Of a DNA stretch of 64,000 nt, positions 7,737 through 16,316 are shown in pieces. Position 1 is the stretch's first letter; every line of letters begins with the position of its first letter. Position numbers and translations under genes: made by a program. The DNA is taken from assembly GCA_963728445.1 (NCBI GenBank), contig CAVSJO010000008.1:124001-188000 (forward strand). Direction: 5' to 3'. The stretch comes from CAVSJO01 sp963728445. GTDB taxonomy: Bacteria; Gemmatimonadota; Gemmatimonadetes; Longimicrobiales; RSA9. A model generated the notes under the pieces. It was not told the origin of the DNA. It saw only the letters and a program-made list of their open reading frames with translations, and did not search any database.

Positions 7737-8831
7737 ATGGCGCAGACCATACGAAAGATCGCGCTGAACACGGGCGGCGGGGACGCCCCGGGCCTGAACG
7801 CCGTGATCCGGGCCGTCGTGCTGGCGGCGATGCGACAGGGCATCGAGGTGTGGGGCATCCGGAAGGGCTACGGCGGCCTGCTGGGCGAGGACGCGATCGT
7901 CCGGCTCGATCAGGACACGGTGCGAGGCATTACGCACCTGGGCGGCACGATCCTCGGCACGACGAACCGGGGCAACCCGTTCGAATGGCCGGTGGATCGG
8001 AACGGCGAAGTCGAGCACTACGTCGACCGCTCGGATGAGGTCGTCTCCGAGTTCGAGCGGCAGGGTTTCGACGCCCTCATCGCCATCGGTGGGGACGGCT
8101 CGCTCGGGATCGCCAGCCGGCTGGCGCGGAAGGGGCTGCCGGTGGTGGGCGTCCCGAAGACGATCGACAACGATCTCGCGGCCACCCAGGTGACGTTCGG
8201 CTTCCACACGGCGGTGCAGACGGCGACCGACGCCCTGGACAAGCTCGTCTCCACGGCCGAGAGCCACGAGCGGGTGATGGTGGTCGAGGTCATGGGCCGG
8301 CACACGGGATGGATCGCGCTGCACTCCGGCGTGAGCGCCAGCTCGGAGGTGATCCTGATCCCCGAGATCCCGTTCCAGATCGAGAAGGTGTGCGAGAAAA
8401 TCGAGGACCGGTATCGGCGCGGCCGGCGGTTCGCCATCGTCGTCGCGGCGGAAGGCGCGCAGATGGTGGGTGGAGGCGCCTTCTACAAGGAGTCGGGCGG
8501 GCCCGGCCACGCGGCCCGCTATGGCGGCCTGGCGGAGTTCCTGGCGGCGGAGATCGAGCACCGCACCGGCCGGGAGACCCGGTCCATCGTACTGGGCCAC
8601 CTGCAGCGGGGCGGCTCCCCTGTCTCGTACGACCGTCTGGTCGCCCTGCGCTTCGGCGCCGCGGCCGTGCGCGCGGTGCTGGCCGGGAAGTTCGGGACCA
8701 TGGTGGCCCTCGACCCACCGGAGGTTCGCGCCGTGCCCCTGGAGGACGCGATCGCACACCTGAAGCGCGTGCCCCTCGACTCGGACACCGTGCTCACGGC
8801 CCGGGCTCTGGGGATCTCCTTCGGCGACTGA
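7737..8831 (+). CDS. pfkA: 6-phosphofructokinase
   Basis: 364 aa. N-terminal nucleotide loop LNTGGGDAPGLN, GGDGS at 118-122, PKTIDND at 140-146 with the catalytic TIDND, MGRHTGWIA, and GHLQRGGSP near the C-terminus place it in the PfkA superfamily of glycolysis. The residue pair is mixed: Gly at the position that is Asp in PPi-dependent enzymes (GGDG), but Lys before TIDND, which is Gly in classic ATP-PFK. That pattern is typical of the group III enzymes, some of which use ATP and some PPi, so the phosphoryl donor cannot be read from sequence alone. It starts at an ATG 25 nt after the selenoprotein gene. Confidence 0.93.
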   Translation: MAQTIRKIALNTGGGDAPGLNAVIRAVVLAAMRQGIEVWGIRKGYGGLLGEDAIVRLDQDTVRGITHLGGTILGTTNRGNPFEWPVDRNGEVEHYVDRSDEVVSEFERQGFDALIAIGGDGSLGIASRLARKGLPVVGVPKTIDNDLAATQVTFGFHTAVQTATDALDKLVSTAESHERVMVVEVMGRHTGWIALHSGVSASSEVILIPEIPFQIEKVCEKIEDRYRRGRRFAIVVAAEGAQMVGGGAFYKESGGPGHAARYGGLAEFLAAEIEHRTGRETRSIVLGHLQRGGSPVSYDRLVALRFGAAAVRAVLAGKFGTMVALDPPEVRAVPLEDAIAHLKRVPLDSDTVLTARALGISFGD

Positions 8832-8865
8832 CCCGGCCCGCGCGCCATCCGCCGCCGGCGTCGCG

Positions 8866-8894
8866 TTGAAGCGATACTGCGCGGCGGGTATCTT
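8866..8894 (+). promoter_or_regulatory. Promoter of the S9 peptidase gene
   Basis: TTGAAG (8866-8871) and TATCTT (8889-8894) are spaced by 17 nt in the 115-nt gap between pfk and the S9 peptidase. A start near 8901 would leave a ~45 nt leader. Confidence 0.5.
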
Positions 8895-8946
8895 CCCCCG
8901 GGGCGGTGCCCCACCGAATCCCTCGACATCTCACAGGAAGACGAGC

Positions 8947-11418
8947 ATGAACCTGCGTCACGCCCTGGCCGGGTGCGCGCTGGCGGCCGCCGCGGCCGCT
9001 CCGCTCGCGGCTCAGCAGCAGGGATCCTTTGAGCTCACCGTGAACAGCATCATGCGCGGGCCGGAGCTCGTGGGAGAGGCGCCGTCCCGCGTCACCTGGA
9101 CGCCCGACGGCCAGTGGGTCTACTTCCGCTGGAAGCCCGGCGGCGAGGCGTGGAACGAGGAGCCGTCGCTCTACCGCGTGCGGTCGTCCGGCAGAGAGCC
9201 GGAGAAGCTGACGGACGAGGAGGCGGACTCCCTCGGCGTGCTGCTCGCTTCGGGCGACGTCTCCCGGGACCGGTCGCGGCGCGTCGTCTCCTACGAGGGG
9301 GACCTCTATCTGATCCGGCGTCAACCGCTGTCGATCCGCCGGCTGACGCGCACGAAGGCGGTCGAGGCGGAGCCGGTCTTCTCGAAGGACGCCAGCCGCG
9401 TCTACTTCGTCCGGGACGACAACGTGTTCGCCCTCGATCTGGGTGCCGGGGCCGTGCGTCAGCTCACGGACATCCGAAAGGGTCCGAAGCCGAAGGAGGA
9501 AGAGAAGGCCGAGGGCCAGCGCGCGTTCCTGGAGGAGCAGCAGAAGGAGCTGTTCGAGACCATCCGGGTCCGGGAACAGGAAGAGGCCGAGCGGAAGGCA
9601 CGCAGGGAGGCGAAGGAGAAGGAGGGGCTGCAGACGGTCTGGATCGGACCGAAGGAGCGGGTCTTCGCTCTCGCGGTGGATCCGGACGGGGAGCACGCGG
9701 TGCTGACCGTCGGCAATCCGGGCGAGGACCGGAGCACGCTCGTGCCGAAATGGGTGACGGAGTCCGGCTACGTGGAGAGCATCCAGGGGCGCCCGAAGGT
9801 GGGGGACGAGGAGCCGATGGCGCGCATGGCCCTGGTCGATCTCTCGGACGGCACCGCCCGGTGGCTGGACGTGGGGCCGCCCGGCGGTGACGAGACCGAG
9901 CCGCCGGCCGCGGGGGCCGACAGCGCCGTCGTGGACGCCGCTGCCGCGGACAGCTCCGGAAACGCCACGTCGGCGGCTCATGCCCCCCGGCCGCGCTTCG
10001 CCCGGATCTCCTTCCTCGGCTGGAACGACGCGGGCACGAAGGGCCTCGTCGGGGCGGTCTCCTATGACTACAAGGACCAGTGGCTGCAGGTGCTCGACGC
10101 CGGAACCGGTCAGCTGACGACGATCGCCCACGACCACGATGACGCGTGGATCGGCGGTCCCTGCGACCCGTGGCTGAGCTCGAGCTGCGCCGGCTGGATC
10201 CCGGACGCCGACGCTGCCTGGTTCGTCAGCGAGCGGAGCGGCTGGTCCCACCTCTACCGCGTTCGGGCGGAGGCCGGCGCGGAGCCGAAGCAGCTCACGA
10301 GCGGGCAGTGGGAGGTGAAGGACGCCGGCATCGCGCCGGACCGACGCCACTTCGGGATGCACACCAGCGAGCGCTCGGCGTTCGACCAGGACTTCTATCG
10401 CATGGGCCTGGAGGGCGGCGAGCGAACCCGGCTCACGCAGGACCCCGGGCTGCACAGCGTCACGCTGTCACCGGACGGCGACGAAATGGCCGACGTGTAC
10501 TCGACGTCGAACCACCCGCCGGAGCTCTACCTGGCGGACGCGAAACCGGGCGCGAAGCGGGAGCGCATCACGACCTCACCCACCGCAGAGTGGAGCGCCT
10601 ATCCCTGGATCGCGCCGGAGATCGTGACGGTGCCGGCCCGCGATGGGGTGAAGGTTCCGGCCCGCATCTATCGGCCCGCCGACGTGGGCGCCACGCCGAA
10701 CGGGGCGGGCGTCATCTTCGTCCACGGCGCCGGGTACCTGCACAACGTGCATCACGGCTGGAGCGACTATTTCCGCGAGTACATGTTCAACCACCTCCTC
10801 GCCTCCAAAGGCTACGTGGTGCTGGACATGGACTACCGCGGCTCCGCCGGCTACGGGCGCGACTGGCGGACGGCGATCTACAGGCACATGGGCGGGAAGG
10901 ACCTGACGGACCAGGTCGACGGCGTGAAGTATCTCGTCGCGAACGAGGGCGTACAGGACCCGGAGCGGGTCGGCATCTACGGCGGCTCGTACGGCGGGTT
11001 CATCACCCTCATGGCTCTCTTCACCCAGCCGGACTGGTTCGGGGCGGGCGCGGCCCTGCGCTCCGTCACGGACTGGGCGCACTACAATCACTGGTACACG
11101 GCCCGGATCCTGAACCTGCCGCAGGACGACAGCACGGCGTACCGGCAGAGCTCGCCGATCTACTTCGCCGACGGGCTGCAGGACCCGCTCCTCATCGCCC
11201 ACGGGATGCAGGACACCAACGTAGAGTTCCAGGATGTGGTCCGGCTGGTGCAGCGGCTGATCGAGTTGAAGAAGACGGGGTGGGAGCTGGCGGTCTTCCC
11301 GGTGGAGAACCACGGCTTCGTGGAGCCGACGTCCTGGATGGACGAGTACCGGCGCATCCTGGCGCTCTTCCAGCGGACCGTAGGCTCACCGGCCGCCGCG
11401 AGGACCGATCCCCGGTAG
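8947..11418 (+). CDS. Secreted S9 family (prolyl oligopeptidase-type) serine peptidase
   Basis: 823 aa from the ATG at 8947, which gives a signal peptide (MNLRHALAGCALAAAAAAPLAAQ). The N-terminal half is a beta-propeller with WTPDGQWVYFR, DASRVYFVRDD and similar WD40/PD40-like blades, interrupted by a highly charged coiled-coil insert near residues 180-235 rich in E, K, R and Q. The C-terminal alpha/beta-hydrolase domain has the triad Ser681 (GGSYGGF), Asp756 (GMQDTN) and His789 (ENHGF). The family cleaves oligopeptides. It ends convergently with the lytic transglycosylase gene. Confidence 0.92.
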   Translation: MNLRHALAGCALAAAAAAPLAAQQQGSFELTVNSIMRGPELVGEAPSRVTWTPDGQWVYFRWKPGGEAWNEEPSLYRVRSSGREPEKLTDEEADSLGVLLASGDVSRDRSRRVVSYEGDLYLIRRQPLSIRRLTRTKAVEAEPVFSKDASRVYFVRDDNVFALDLGAGAVRQLTDIRKGPKPKEEEKAEGQRAFLEEQQKELFETIRVREQEEAERKARREAKEKEGLQTVWIGPKERVFALAVDPDGEHAVLTVGNPGEDRSTLVPKWVTESGYVESIQGRPKVGDEEPMARMALVDLSDGTARWLDVGPPGGDETEPPAAGADSAVVDAAAADSSGNATSAAHAPRPRFARISFLGWNDAGTKGLVGAVSYDYKDQWLQVLDAGTGQLTTIAHDHDDAWIGGPCDPWLSSSCAGWIPDADAAWFVSERSGWSHLYRVRAEAGAEPKQLTSGQWEVKDAGIAPDRRHFGMHTSERSAFDQDFYRMGLEGGERTRLTQDPGLHSVTLSPDGDEMADVYSTSNHPPELYLADAKPGAKRERITTSPTAEWSAYPWIAPEIVTVPARDGVKVPARIYRPADVGATPNGAGVIFVHGAGYLHNVHHGWSDYFREYMFNHLLASKGYVVLDMDYRGSAGYGRDWRTAIYRHMGGKDLTDQVDGVKYLVANEGVQDPERVGIYGGSYGGFITLMALFTQPDWFGAGAALRSVTDWAHYNHWYTARILNLPQDDSTAYRQSSPIYFADGLQDPLLIAHGMQDTNVEFQDVVRLVQRLIELKKTGWELAVFPVENHGFVEPTSWMDEYRRILALFQRTVGSPAAARTDPR

Positions 11419-11467
11419 GGGGCCTCGGGAGACGATCGGGGCGATCCGCCCGAACACGGACGAAGAT

Positions 11468-11521
11468 CGGGCGGGTCAGCCCGCCCGCAAGCAGCCGGAA
11501 CCGGGCGGGTCAGCCCGCCCG
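11468..11521. repeat. Two identical 20-nt GC palindromes between convergent genes
   Basis: Two copies of CGGGCGGGTCAGCCCGCCCG occur at 11468-11487 and 11502-11521. Each can fold into an 8-bp all-GC stem with a TCAG loop. The stop codon of the transglycosylase gene lies in the loop of the second copy. They sit between two convergent genes, so a bidirectional transcription-termination role is plausible, although no T-tract follows. Confidence 0.6.
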
Positions 11522-12151
11522 ATTCCGCAGGACCCGGCCGGCGTAGCCGTTGTCCGCGTCCTCGCCACGGCTCCGGAGCCGATCCACGGTTCCGGGGCCG
11601 CGGTTGTACGCCGTCAGCGCGGTCCAGATGTCTCCGTCGTACCGGTCGATCAGGTAGTGCAGGTAGCGGAATCCGAGGCGGAGGTTGGTGTCCGTCTCGA
11701 AGAGGTCGCCGCGGGCGGTGCCCGGCACCAGCCAGCGGGCGGTGGCCGGCATCACCTGTGTGTAGCCCACGGCACCGACGGGCGAGACGGCAGTCCGGCG
11801 GAAGCTCGACTCGGTTCGAACGAGCTGGAACGCGACGCGCGGGCGGACGTTCTCTGCGAGCGCGGCCCGCGTGATGCGGTCCGCGAGGTCGATGGGGACG
11901 TCGTACTCGTCCGCCAAGTGGGTCGTGAGCTGAAGTCGAGAAGCCGCGTCTCGCAGCCTGGCGCGGTGCTCGGCGACGGTCGGATTGACCGGCGCCGCGG
12001 CGGCGTCCGCCGCGGCGGTGTGGAAGCCGGCGAGGAACTCCGCCGGGTGTGTGAGCGCGGCCGGCGCCACGAGCAGCGTGGCGACGAGGGCACGTATGAG
12101 GGGCCGCCGAACGGATGGCAGCCGCCGAGCTCGAAGGAGCGTGCGCGTCAC
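11510..12151 (-). CDS. Lytic transglycosylase, SLT domain
   Basis: 213 aa from a GTG with a good GGGAGG ribosome-binding site. An N-terminal hydrophobic segment (LIRALVATLLVAPAAL) is a signal peptide or anchor. The SLT fold follows: catalytic glutamate E114 in VRTESSFRRTAVSPVGAVG, then YTQVMPATARWL, DTNLRLGFRYLHYLIDRY and TALTAYNRGPGTV. These enzymes cleave peptidoglycan to 1,6-anhydromuramic acid products in the periplasm. Confidence 0.92.
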   Translation of the reverse strand: MTRTLLRARRLPSVRRPLIRALVATLLVAPAALTHPAEFLAGFHTAAADAAAAPVNPTVAEHRARLRDAASRLQLTTHLADEYDVPIDLADRITRAALAENVRPRVAFQLVRTESSFRRTAVSPVGAVGYTQVMPATARWLVPGTARGDLFETDTNLRLGFRYLHYLIDRYDGDIWTALTAYNRGPGTVDRLRSRGEDADNGYAGRVLRNRAG

Positions 12152-12281
12152 CGCGTACCTCCCTGGGTTCGGGTTCGGGACGAAACAGCCGGGCGCGCTG
12201 CGTCTCGTCGACGCCGTGGGCCCGGCTCGATCGTCACGGTCGAATCGGTGCTACCCTCTCCCCCATGGCCGGTTCCCGGCC

Positions 12282-12647
12282 TCACGAGCCGAGCCGGACG
12301 CTGGTGGCCTGCGTCCGGCTGAGCGTGACCTGCTTCTGGAACGTCGTTCCGCCGTCCTTCGGACGCCCCACGATCGTCACCGACGCGCTGCTCGGGGAGG
12401 AAATCACGAACCGCTGGGTCGCGCCCGCGTCCACCGTCCCCAGGAGGGCCGAGCCGCGGGAATCCTCATAGCTGACGACCAGCGGCTGGCCCGCGTCGTT
12501 CTGCACCACGACCGTGTACGCGATGCCGGGCTGCGACTCCACCGCCACGGCGCGGCTGCACGCCGCAGCAAACGTTACCGTCGCGACGAAGGCGAACACC
12601 CGTACCGCGGCGGCCGAGGCTGCTCCCCTGCTTCTGCGAGACATCAT
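12282..12647 (-). CDS. Small secreted or lipid-anchored protein of unknown function
   Basis: 121 aa, starting at the first of two adjacent ATG codons behind a strong GAGGAGG site. The N-terminus is basic then hydrophobic (VRVFAFVATVTFAAACSRA), with a cysteine that could be a lipobox residue. The mature part looks all-beta: YTVVVQNDAGQPLVVSYED, then RFVISSPSSASVTIVGRP. No family was recognised. Its promoter region is the short space after the terminator at 12712-12741. Confidence 0.7.
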   Translation of the reverse strand: MMSRRSRGAASAAAVRVFAFVATVTFAAACSRAVAVESQPGIAYTVVVQNDAGQPLVVSYEDSRGSALLGTVDAGATQRFVISSPSSASVTIVGRPKDGGTTFQKQVTLSRTQATSVRLGS

Positions 12648-12711
12648 GATGCGCCTCCTCTGCGTGGGTCGCGGACCGGGGTGCAGGAAGCGTGCGCGGC
12701 CGGCGCCGGGC

Positions 12712-12741
12712 AAAAAAAAACCGCCGCGGCAACCGCGGCGG
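12712..12741 (-). terminator. Rho-independent terminator
   Basis: On the minus strand a 9-bp stem CCGCCGCGG/CCGCGGCGG with loop TTG is followed directly by nine T residues. It lies 28 nt beyond the stop of the gene at 12770-13186 and separates it from the small secreted protein downstream. Confidence 0.92.
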
Positions 12742-12769
12742 TCGGCGTCCGGACGACGGGGCCGGGCCC

Positions 12770-13186
12770 TCAGTCCGGGAAGCTGATCGTGCGCGTGGTC
12801 GCGTCGTCGGGTGAGCTCCCGGTCATGAGCTCGATCATCGCCCGCATCTCGGCGCCCATGCGGGCGACCCGCTCCCGCATGGCGAGCACGTGTCCGAAGT
12901 CGAAATAGGCCAGGACCGCCGACTCGGACCCGACGTGCTCCTCCGTGATCGCGCTCTCCATCCGCTCCTGCAGGTACGCGGTCACCAGCGCGATCACCCG
13001 CTCGAGCGTCTGCTGACGCGCGTACGTCCGCACGCTGAGGTCGCCCGAAAGCCGCGGCAGCAGGGCCTCCACGTCCGCGACGACCTCCGGCGGCGCGGCG
13101 ACGCCGCCGCCGTCGTAGGAAGCCAGAACGCTCTCGATCCCGTTCGTCAGGGCCGTGAGCTCCTCGTAGCTGCACCGAAGGATCAC
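12770..13186 (-). CDS. Conserved small helical protein of unknown function
   Basis: 138 aa if begun at the GTG at 13186, which has AAGGAG six bases upstream; a start 48 nt earlier is possible but lacks such a site. The sequence is mostly helical (EELTALTNGIESVLASY, RQQTLERVIALVTAYLQERM, VLAMRERVARMGAEMRAMIELM), with no cysteine cluster, signal peptide or membrane span. No family was recognised. A strong intrinsic terminator follows, so it is probably a monocistronic gene. Confidence 0.7.
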   Translation of the reverse strand: MILRCSYEELTALTNGIESVLASYDGGGVAAPPEVVADVEALLPRLSGDLSVRTYARQQTLERVIALVTAYLQERMESAITEEHVGSESAVLAYFDFGHVLAMRERVARMGAEMRAMIELMTGSSPDDATTRTISFPD

Positions 13187-13502
13187 GGGAGACTCCTTGC
13201 CTGCGTCTCGAGGCGGCGCGGAAGTGCCGCCCACACCAAAAGATATCCCGATCCTGCCACTTCGTTCCGCAATCCGCGTTCCCTGGCGCGCACCCCCTAT
13301 CCGGGCCCCCGGAGGGGCCGGATCACGGAACCCGTATCTCTCTACGTATCAACGACTCGCGCGGTTGCAGACGGACATCCGGGCGGCGGGTGCAGGGCTG
13401 CCCCGTGCGTAACGGATCGTCGCGTTTCGCCCGAATCGTGGCGTTCCGCGTCCACGCCCTGCCGCGGTGGTGCGACAGGTGAGACGCCTCCGGCGAAGGC
13501 GG
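13187..13502. other. Intergenic region without recognisable gene
   Basis: About 316 bp between two minus-strand genes. Short reading frames here have no ribosome-binding site or family features. It should carry the promoter of the 12770-13186 gene, but no confident -35/-10 pair was found. Confidence 0.5.
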
Positions 13503-14261
13503 TCAGACGCCTTCGCGATGCATCAGCCAGTCGGCGAGCCAGAGACCGGCGACCAGGTCCAGCGCCGCGTGGGCTGCCATCGCCGGCAGCACGCTGCCGA
13601 CCAGAACGAGCGGCAGCGCGAGTACGAAGCCGAGGAGCGTCGCCCGGAGGACGCCGGTTGCGCCCTGATAGGAGTGGACGAGTCCGAACGCGACGGAGGA
13701 GACGGCGGCTCCAATCCAGACGTTACCGGATGCGGCGCCGATGGCCGGCACGAGAAAGGACCGGAACGCCAGCTCCTCGCCGATGCCGGCCGAGAGGGAG
13801 ACGCCGACGAAAGCCCAGCGCTCGGCCCGCGTCGAAGGGAGCACCAGGTCGACGAGCGTGGTCTCGGAGGCGCCGAGCAGCCGGGCGACGACGAGCACGG
13901 CGATCCCGGCGGCCAGGGCGATGGCCGCCCAGCCGTACGCGGGCCCCGCGCCCGGCCAGCGAAGGCCGAGGAGGGCGGGCGTGAAGCCGGCGCCGAGTCC
14001 GAGGACAAGGCCGACGGCGCCCATGGCCCAGATCGCGGCCGCCGACGAGGCGTAAACGGACATGCGGGACCCCGCCGCGGCAGTCAGGTCGGCACGCGCC
14101 AGCATGTCGGCCTGGAGGAGCGTGAGGGCGGGCAGGAAGACCAGGAAGAGAACCACGCCGACGCGCCCGGGCCACGGGAGGGGCGTGGCGGCGAACCATG
14201 CCACGGCCGCCGCGACCAGAACCGCGGCGGCCAGCGCTCGCCGATTCAATCCGCCGTCCAC
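13503..14261 (-). CDS. CPBP family intramembrane glutamic metalloprotease (CAAX-protease-like)
   Basis: 252 aa from a GTG located one base after the stop of the PAP2 gene, so translation is coupled. Several hydrophobic spans are present. The CPBP/Abi motifs are all there: EELAFRSFL (EExxxR), AFGLVHSYQG (first conserved His) and AHAALDLVAG (second His region). Family members cleave near membranes, act in bacteriocin self-immunity or process prenylated or other lipoproteins; the bacterial substrate is usually unknown. It is the last gene of the putative ceramide operon, so a link to membrane lipid homeostasis is possible but unproven. Confidence 0.88.
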   Translation of the reverse strand: MDGGLNRRALAAAVLVAAAVAWFAATPLPWPGRVGVVLFLVFLPALTLLQADMLARADLTAAAGSRMSVYASSAAAIWAMGAVGLVLGLGAGFTPALLGLRWPGAGPAYGWAAIALAAGIAVLVVARLLGASETTLVDLVLPSTRAERWAFVGVSLSAGIGEELAFRSFLVPAIGAASGNVWIGAAVSSVAFGLVHSYQGATGVLRATLLGFVLALPLVLVGSVLPAMAAHAALDLVAGLWLADWLMHREGV

Positions 14262-14262
14262 G

Positions 14263-15168
14263 TCAGGTCTCCCCGCGAAGACGGCGGTACAGCCGCGGCG
14301 CGACGCCGGCCGCCGCGAGTCCAAGCAGGAGGCCCGTGGAGGCATCGACGGCGTAGTGGAAGCCGCCGTAGACGGCGCCGAGCGCCAGTCCGGCGGTGAG
14401 GACGGCAGCCACCGACAGGAACGCCGGCAGGTAGAGGGCCACGTTCACGCACTGGGCGGCGGAAACGCCGACGTGCGACGAGGGGAAGGCCGCGCCGCGG
14501 CTGGAGCCGGACTCCAGGATCCGGTGCGCCAGGGCCCAGGCAGGTCCCCGGGCGCTTGCGGCCACGGGCGTGGGGAACAGGTAGCGGGGTCCCTGGACCG
14601 GGAAGTACACGAAGAAGAGGTAGTGCACGAAGAAGGCGAGCATGAGGGCGAAGACCGACTTCAGAAAGGCCGGTCGCCGGCCCCTCGAGTAGAGGATCAG
14701 GGGCGGCCCGTAGATGAGGAGATAGTACGACAGATAGGACGCGTGCAGCCACTCGGAGAGAGCCTTCCAGGTGAAGCGGGCGGCCAGGTCGTGGCTGGGG
14801 TAGCCGCCGAACACGGCATGCTCGGCGGTCAGGATGAGCGGATCGAAGTAGCGCCCGTTCCACACCGCCACGTTCAGCACCGCCAGCTCGGAGTAGAGCA
14901 CGGGGATGAGGAGCAGCGGGTACCAGTCGGCCGTGAAGCGGGAGGCTCGCGGGAACGCCTTCCCCATCCGGGCGAGCCCGCGGCCGAAGGGCCCGATCCG
15001 GAGCGCGAACAGGATTCCGAAGAGATGGAAGGCCGCCCAAACCGGCCACGTGGGCGGCCGGTGTGGGAACACGAGAGCGACGCCGGCCGCGGCCAGGTAC
15101 GCGGCGAAGAGGAGATCGACGGGTCGGGGCCGGCCGCGCGGCTCCGTTCCCGGGCAGGGAACCGTCAC
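14263..15168 (-). CDS. PAP2 superfamily membrane enzyme (possible ceramide head-group or phosphatase step)
   Basis: 301 aa, starting at a GTG that overlaps the stop of the upstream GNAT gene (GTGA). About six transmembrane helices. The PAP2 signature is in the C-terminal third: SGSSRGAAFPSSHVG and YGGFHYAVDASTG, which supply the serine/histidine and histidine/aspartate active-site residues. Its long N-terminal membrane region (HFLFFVYFPVQGPRYLF-type segment near the middle) resembles the PAP2_3/AUR1-like group, which includes inositol phosphoryl-ceramide synthases. Position directly after Spt and bCerS-like genes suggests it acts on a sphingolipid, either as a head-group transferase or a phosphatase. 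This is inference. Confidence 0.8.
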   Translation of the reverse strand: MTVPCPGTEPRGRPRPVDLLFAAYLAAAGVALVFPHRPPTWPVWAAFHLFGILFALRIGPFGRGLARMGKAFPRASRFTADWYPLLLIPVLYSELAVLNVAVWNGRYFDPLILTAEHAVFGGYPSHDLAARFTWKALSEWLHASYLSYYLLIYGPPLILYSRGRRPAFLKSVFALMLAFFVHYLFFVYFPVQGPRYLFPTPVAASARGPAWALAHRILESGSSRGAAFPSSHVGVSAAQCVNVALYLPAFLSVAAVLTAGLALGAVYGGFHYAVDASTGLLLGLAAAGVAPRLYRRLRGET

Positions 15169-16316
15169 CCGGCCCCACCGACCGCCCGGTCGTAGATCCT
15201 GTACGTCTTGTACACGACGGCTCCCATCTGCTCGAGCGCCCGGCGCATCTCCCAGTTGTCCTCGAGGATCCAGGAGCACTCCCCACGGATGGTGCCGTCC
15301 GCCAGGGCCTGCCTGTAGAACTCGAGATACAGCATGGCGTCGATCCCGAGGCGACGGTATCCCGGCTCCACGCCAAGCGTGAGGACCCGGACCTGGTCGA
15401 TCTTCCGCCGGTACCACAGGAGCTTGAAGATTCCGAAGGGCAGCAGACGGCCGTCGATATGGCGTAGCGCCTGGTTGAAGTCGGGCAGACCGATGCCGAA
15501 TGCGATGGGACTGCCCCGTACCTCGGCGAAGAGGATGTACCGCGGCTCGGCCACAGGCTTGAGCTGCTTCGCCATGACCTGGAACTCCTCGTGGGTCATG
15601 GGCACGAAGCCCCAGTTGCTCTCCCACGCCCGATTGTAGATTCCTTCCATGACGGCGACCTCTTCGTCGAACTTCGACAGATCCGCGTGCCGGATGCGGA
15701 TCCCCTTGCGCTCGGCGATTCGGGCCGTGCCCCTGACGAGCCGCTCCGGGGGCGGCGTGGTCGGCAGCTCGTAGGCCAGGAGGTCCTTCGCCTTCCGGAA
15801 ACCCGTACCCTCGATGAGCCGCTCGTAGTAGCGCGGGTTGTACGTCATCATGATGAACGGCGGCTCGTGGAACCCGTCCACGAGCAGCCCGCACTCCTCG
15901 TTCGTCGAGAAGTTCATCGGTCCGCGCAGGATCCGCATCCCACGATCGGCGACGTACGCCTCGGCGGCGTCGAGGAGCGCCGCAGCCGCCTCGGGATCGT
16001 CCTCGCACTCGAAGAATCCGAAGAAGCCGGCCTTTTCGTCGTGGAACTGAACGTGGAGATGGTTCACGATGGCGGCGATCCGGCCGACGACGCGCTCGCC
16101 CCGGCGGGCGAGGAAGTACTCGACCTCGGCGTGCTGGTGGAACGGATGCTTCTCCCGGTCGAGGAGCATCTTCTGGTCGTGAAGCAGAGGGGGGACCCAA
16201 TCTGGGTCCCCCCGATAGATCGACCACGGCAGGCGCAGGAATGCCTGCAGGTCCATCCCGCCCGAGAGCGGCTCGACCCGCACCCCCTGACTCCCACCGG
16301 CCGTTCCGAGGCTCAC
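15165..16316 (-). CDS. GNAT-fold acyltransferase, probable bacterial ceramide synthase (bCerS-like)
   Basis: 383 aa from a GTG overlapping the Spt stop codon (GTGA). Two GNAT-like halves are visible: the N-terminal VEYFLARRGERVVGRIAAI with GPMNFSTNEECGLLVDGF and PPFIMMTYNPRYY, and the C-terminal VLTLGVEPGYRRLGIDAMLYLE, an acyl-CoA-binding-like turn. In Caulobacter the ceramide synthase that N-acylates the sphingoid base is a protein annotated as GNAT N-acetyltransferase and genetically tied to spt and a reductase gene. The same partners flank this gene, so a role as fatty-acyl transferase onto 3-ketosphinganine is proposed. Family membership is clear; the precise substrate is inferred from context. 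Confidence 0.78.
   Translation of the reverse strand: MSLGTAGGSQGVRVEPLSGGMDLQAFLRLPWSIYRGDPDWVPPLLHDQKMLLDREKHPFHQHAEVEYFLARRGERVVGRIAAIVNHLHVQFHDEKAGFFGFFECEDDPEAAAALLDAAEAYVADRGMRILRGPMNFSTNEECGLLVDGFHEPPFIMMTYNPRYYERLIEGTGFRKAKDLLAYELPTTPPPERLVRGTARIAERKGIRIRHADLSKFDEEVAVMEGIYNRAWESNWGFVPMTHEEFQVMAKQLKPVAEPRYILFAEVRGSPIAFGIGLPDFNQALRHIDGRLLPFGIFKLLWYRRKIDQVRVLTLGVEPGYRRLGIDAMLYLEFYRQALADGTIRGECSWILEDNWEMRRALEQMGAVVYKTYRIYDRAVGGAG

Noticed and set aside
7471..7767. Alternative + strand frame across the selenoprotein region
   Set aside because: It has no family features and overlaps both the selenoprotein and the start of pfk in the wrong frame.
12770..13175. Reading the small lipoprotein gene (12282) as starting from 13175
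   Set aside because: A strong SD and signal peptide are at 12647, and a clear terminator lies between the two genes.
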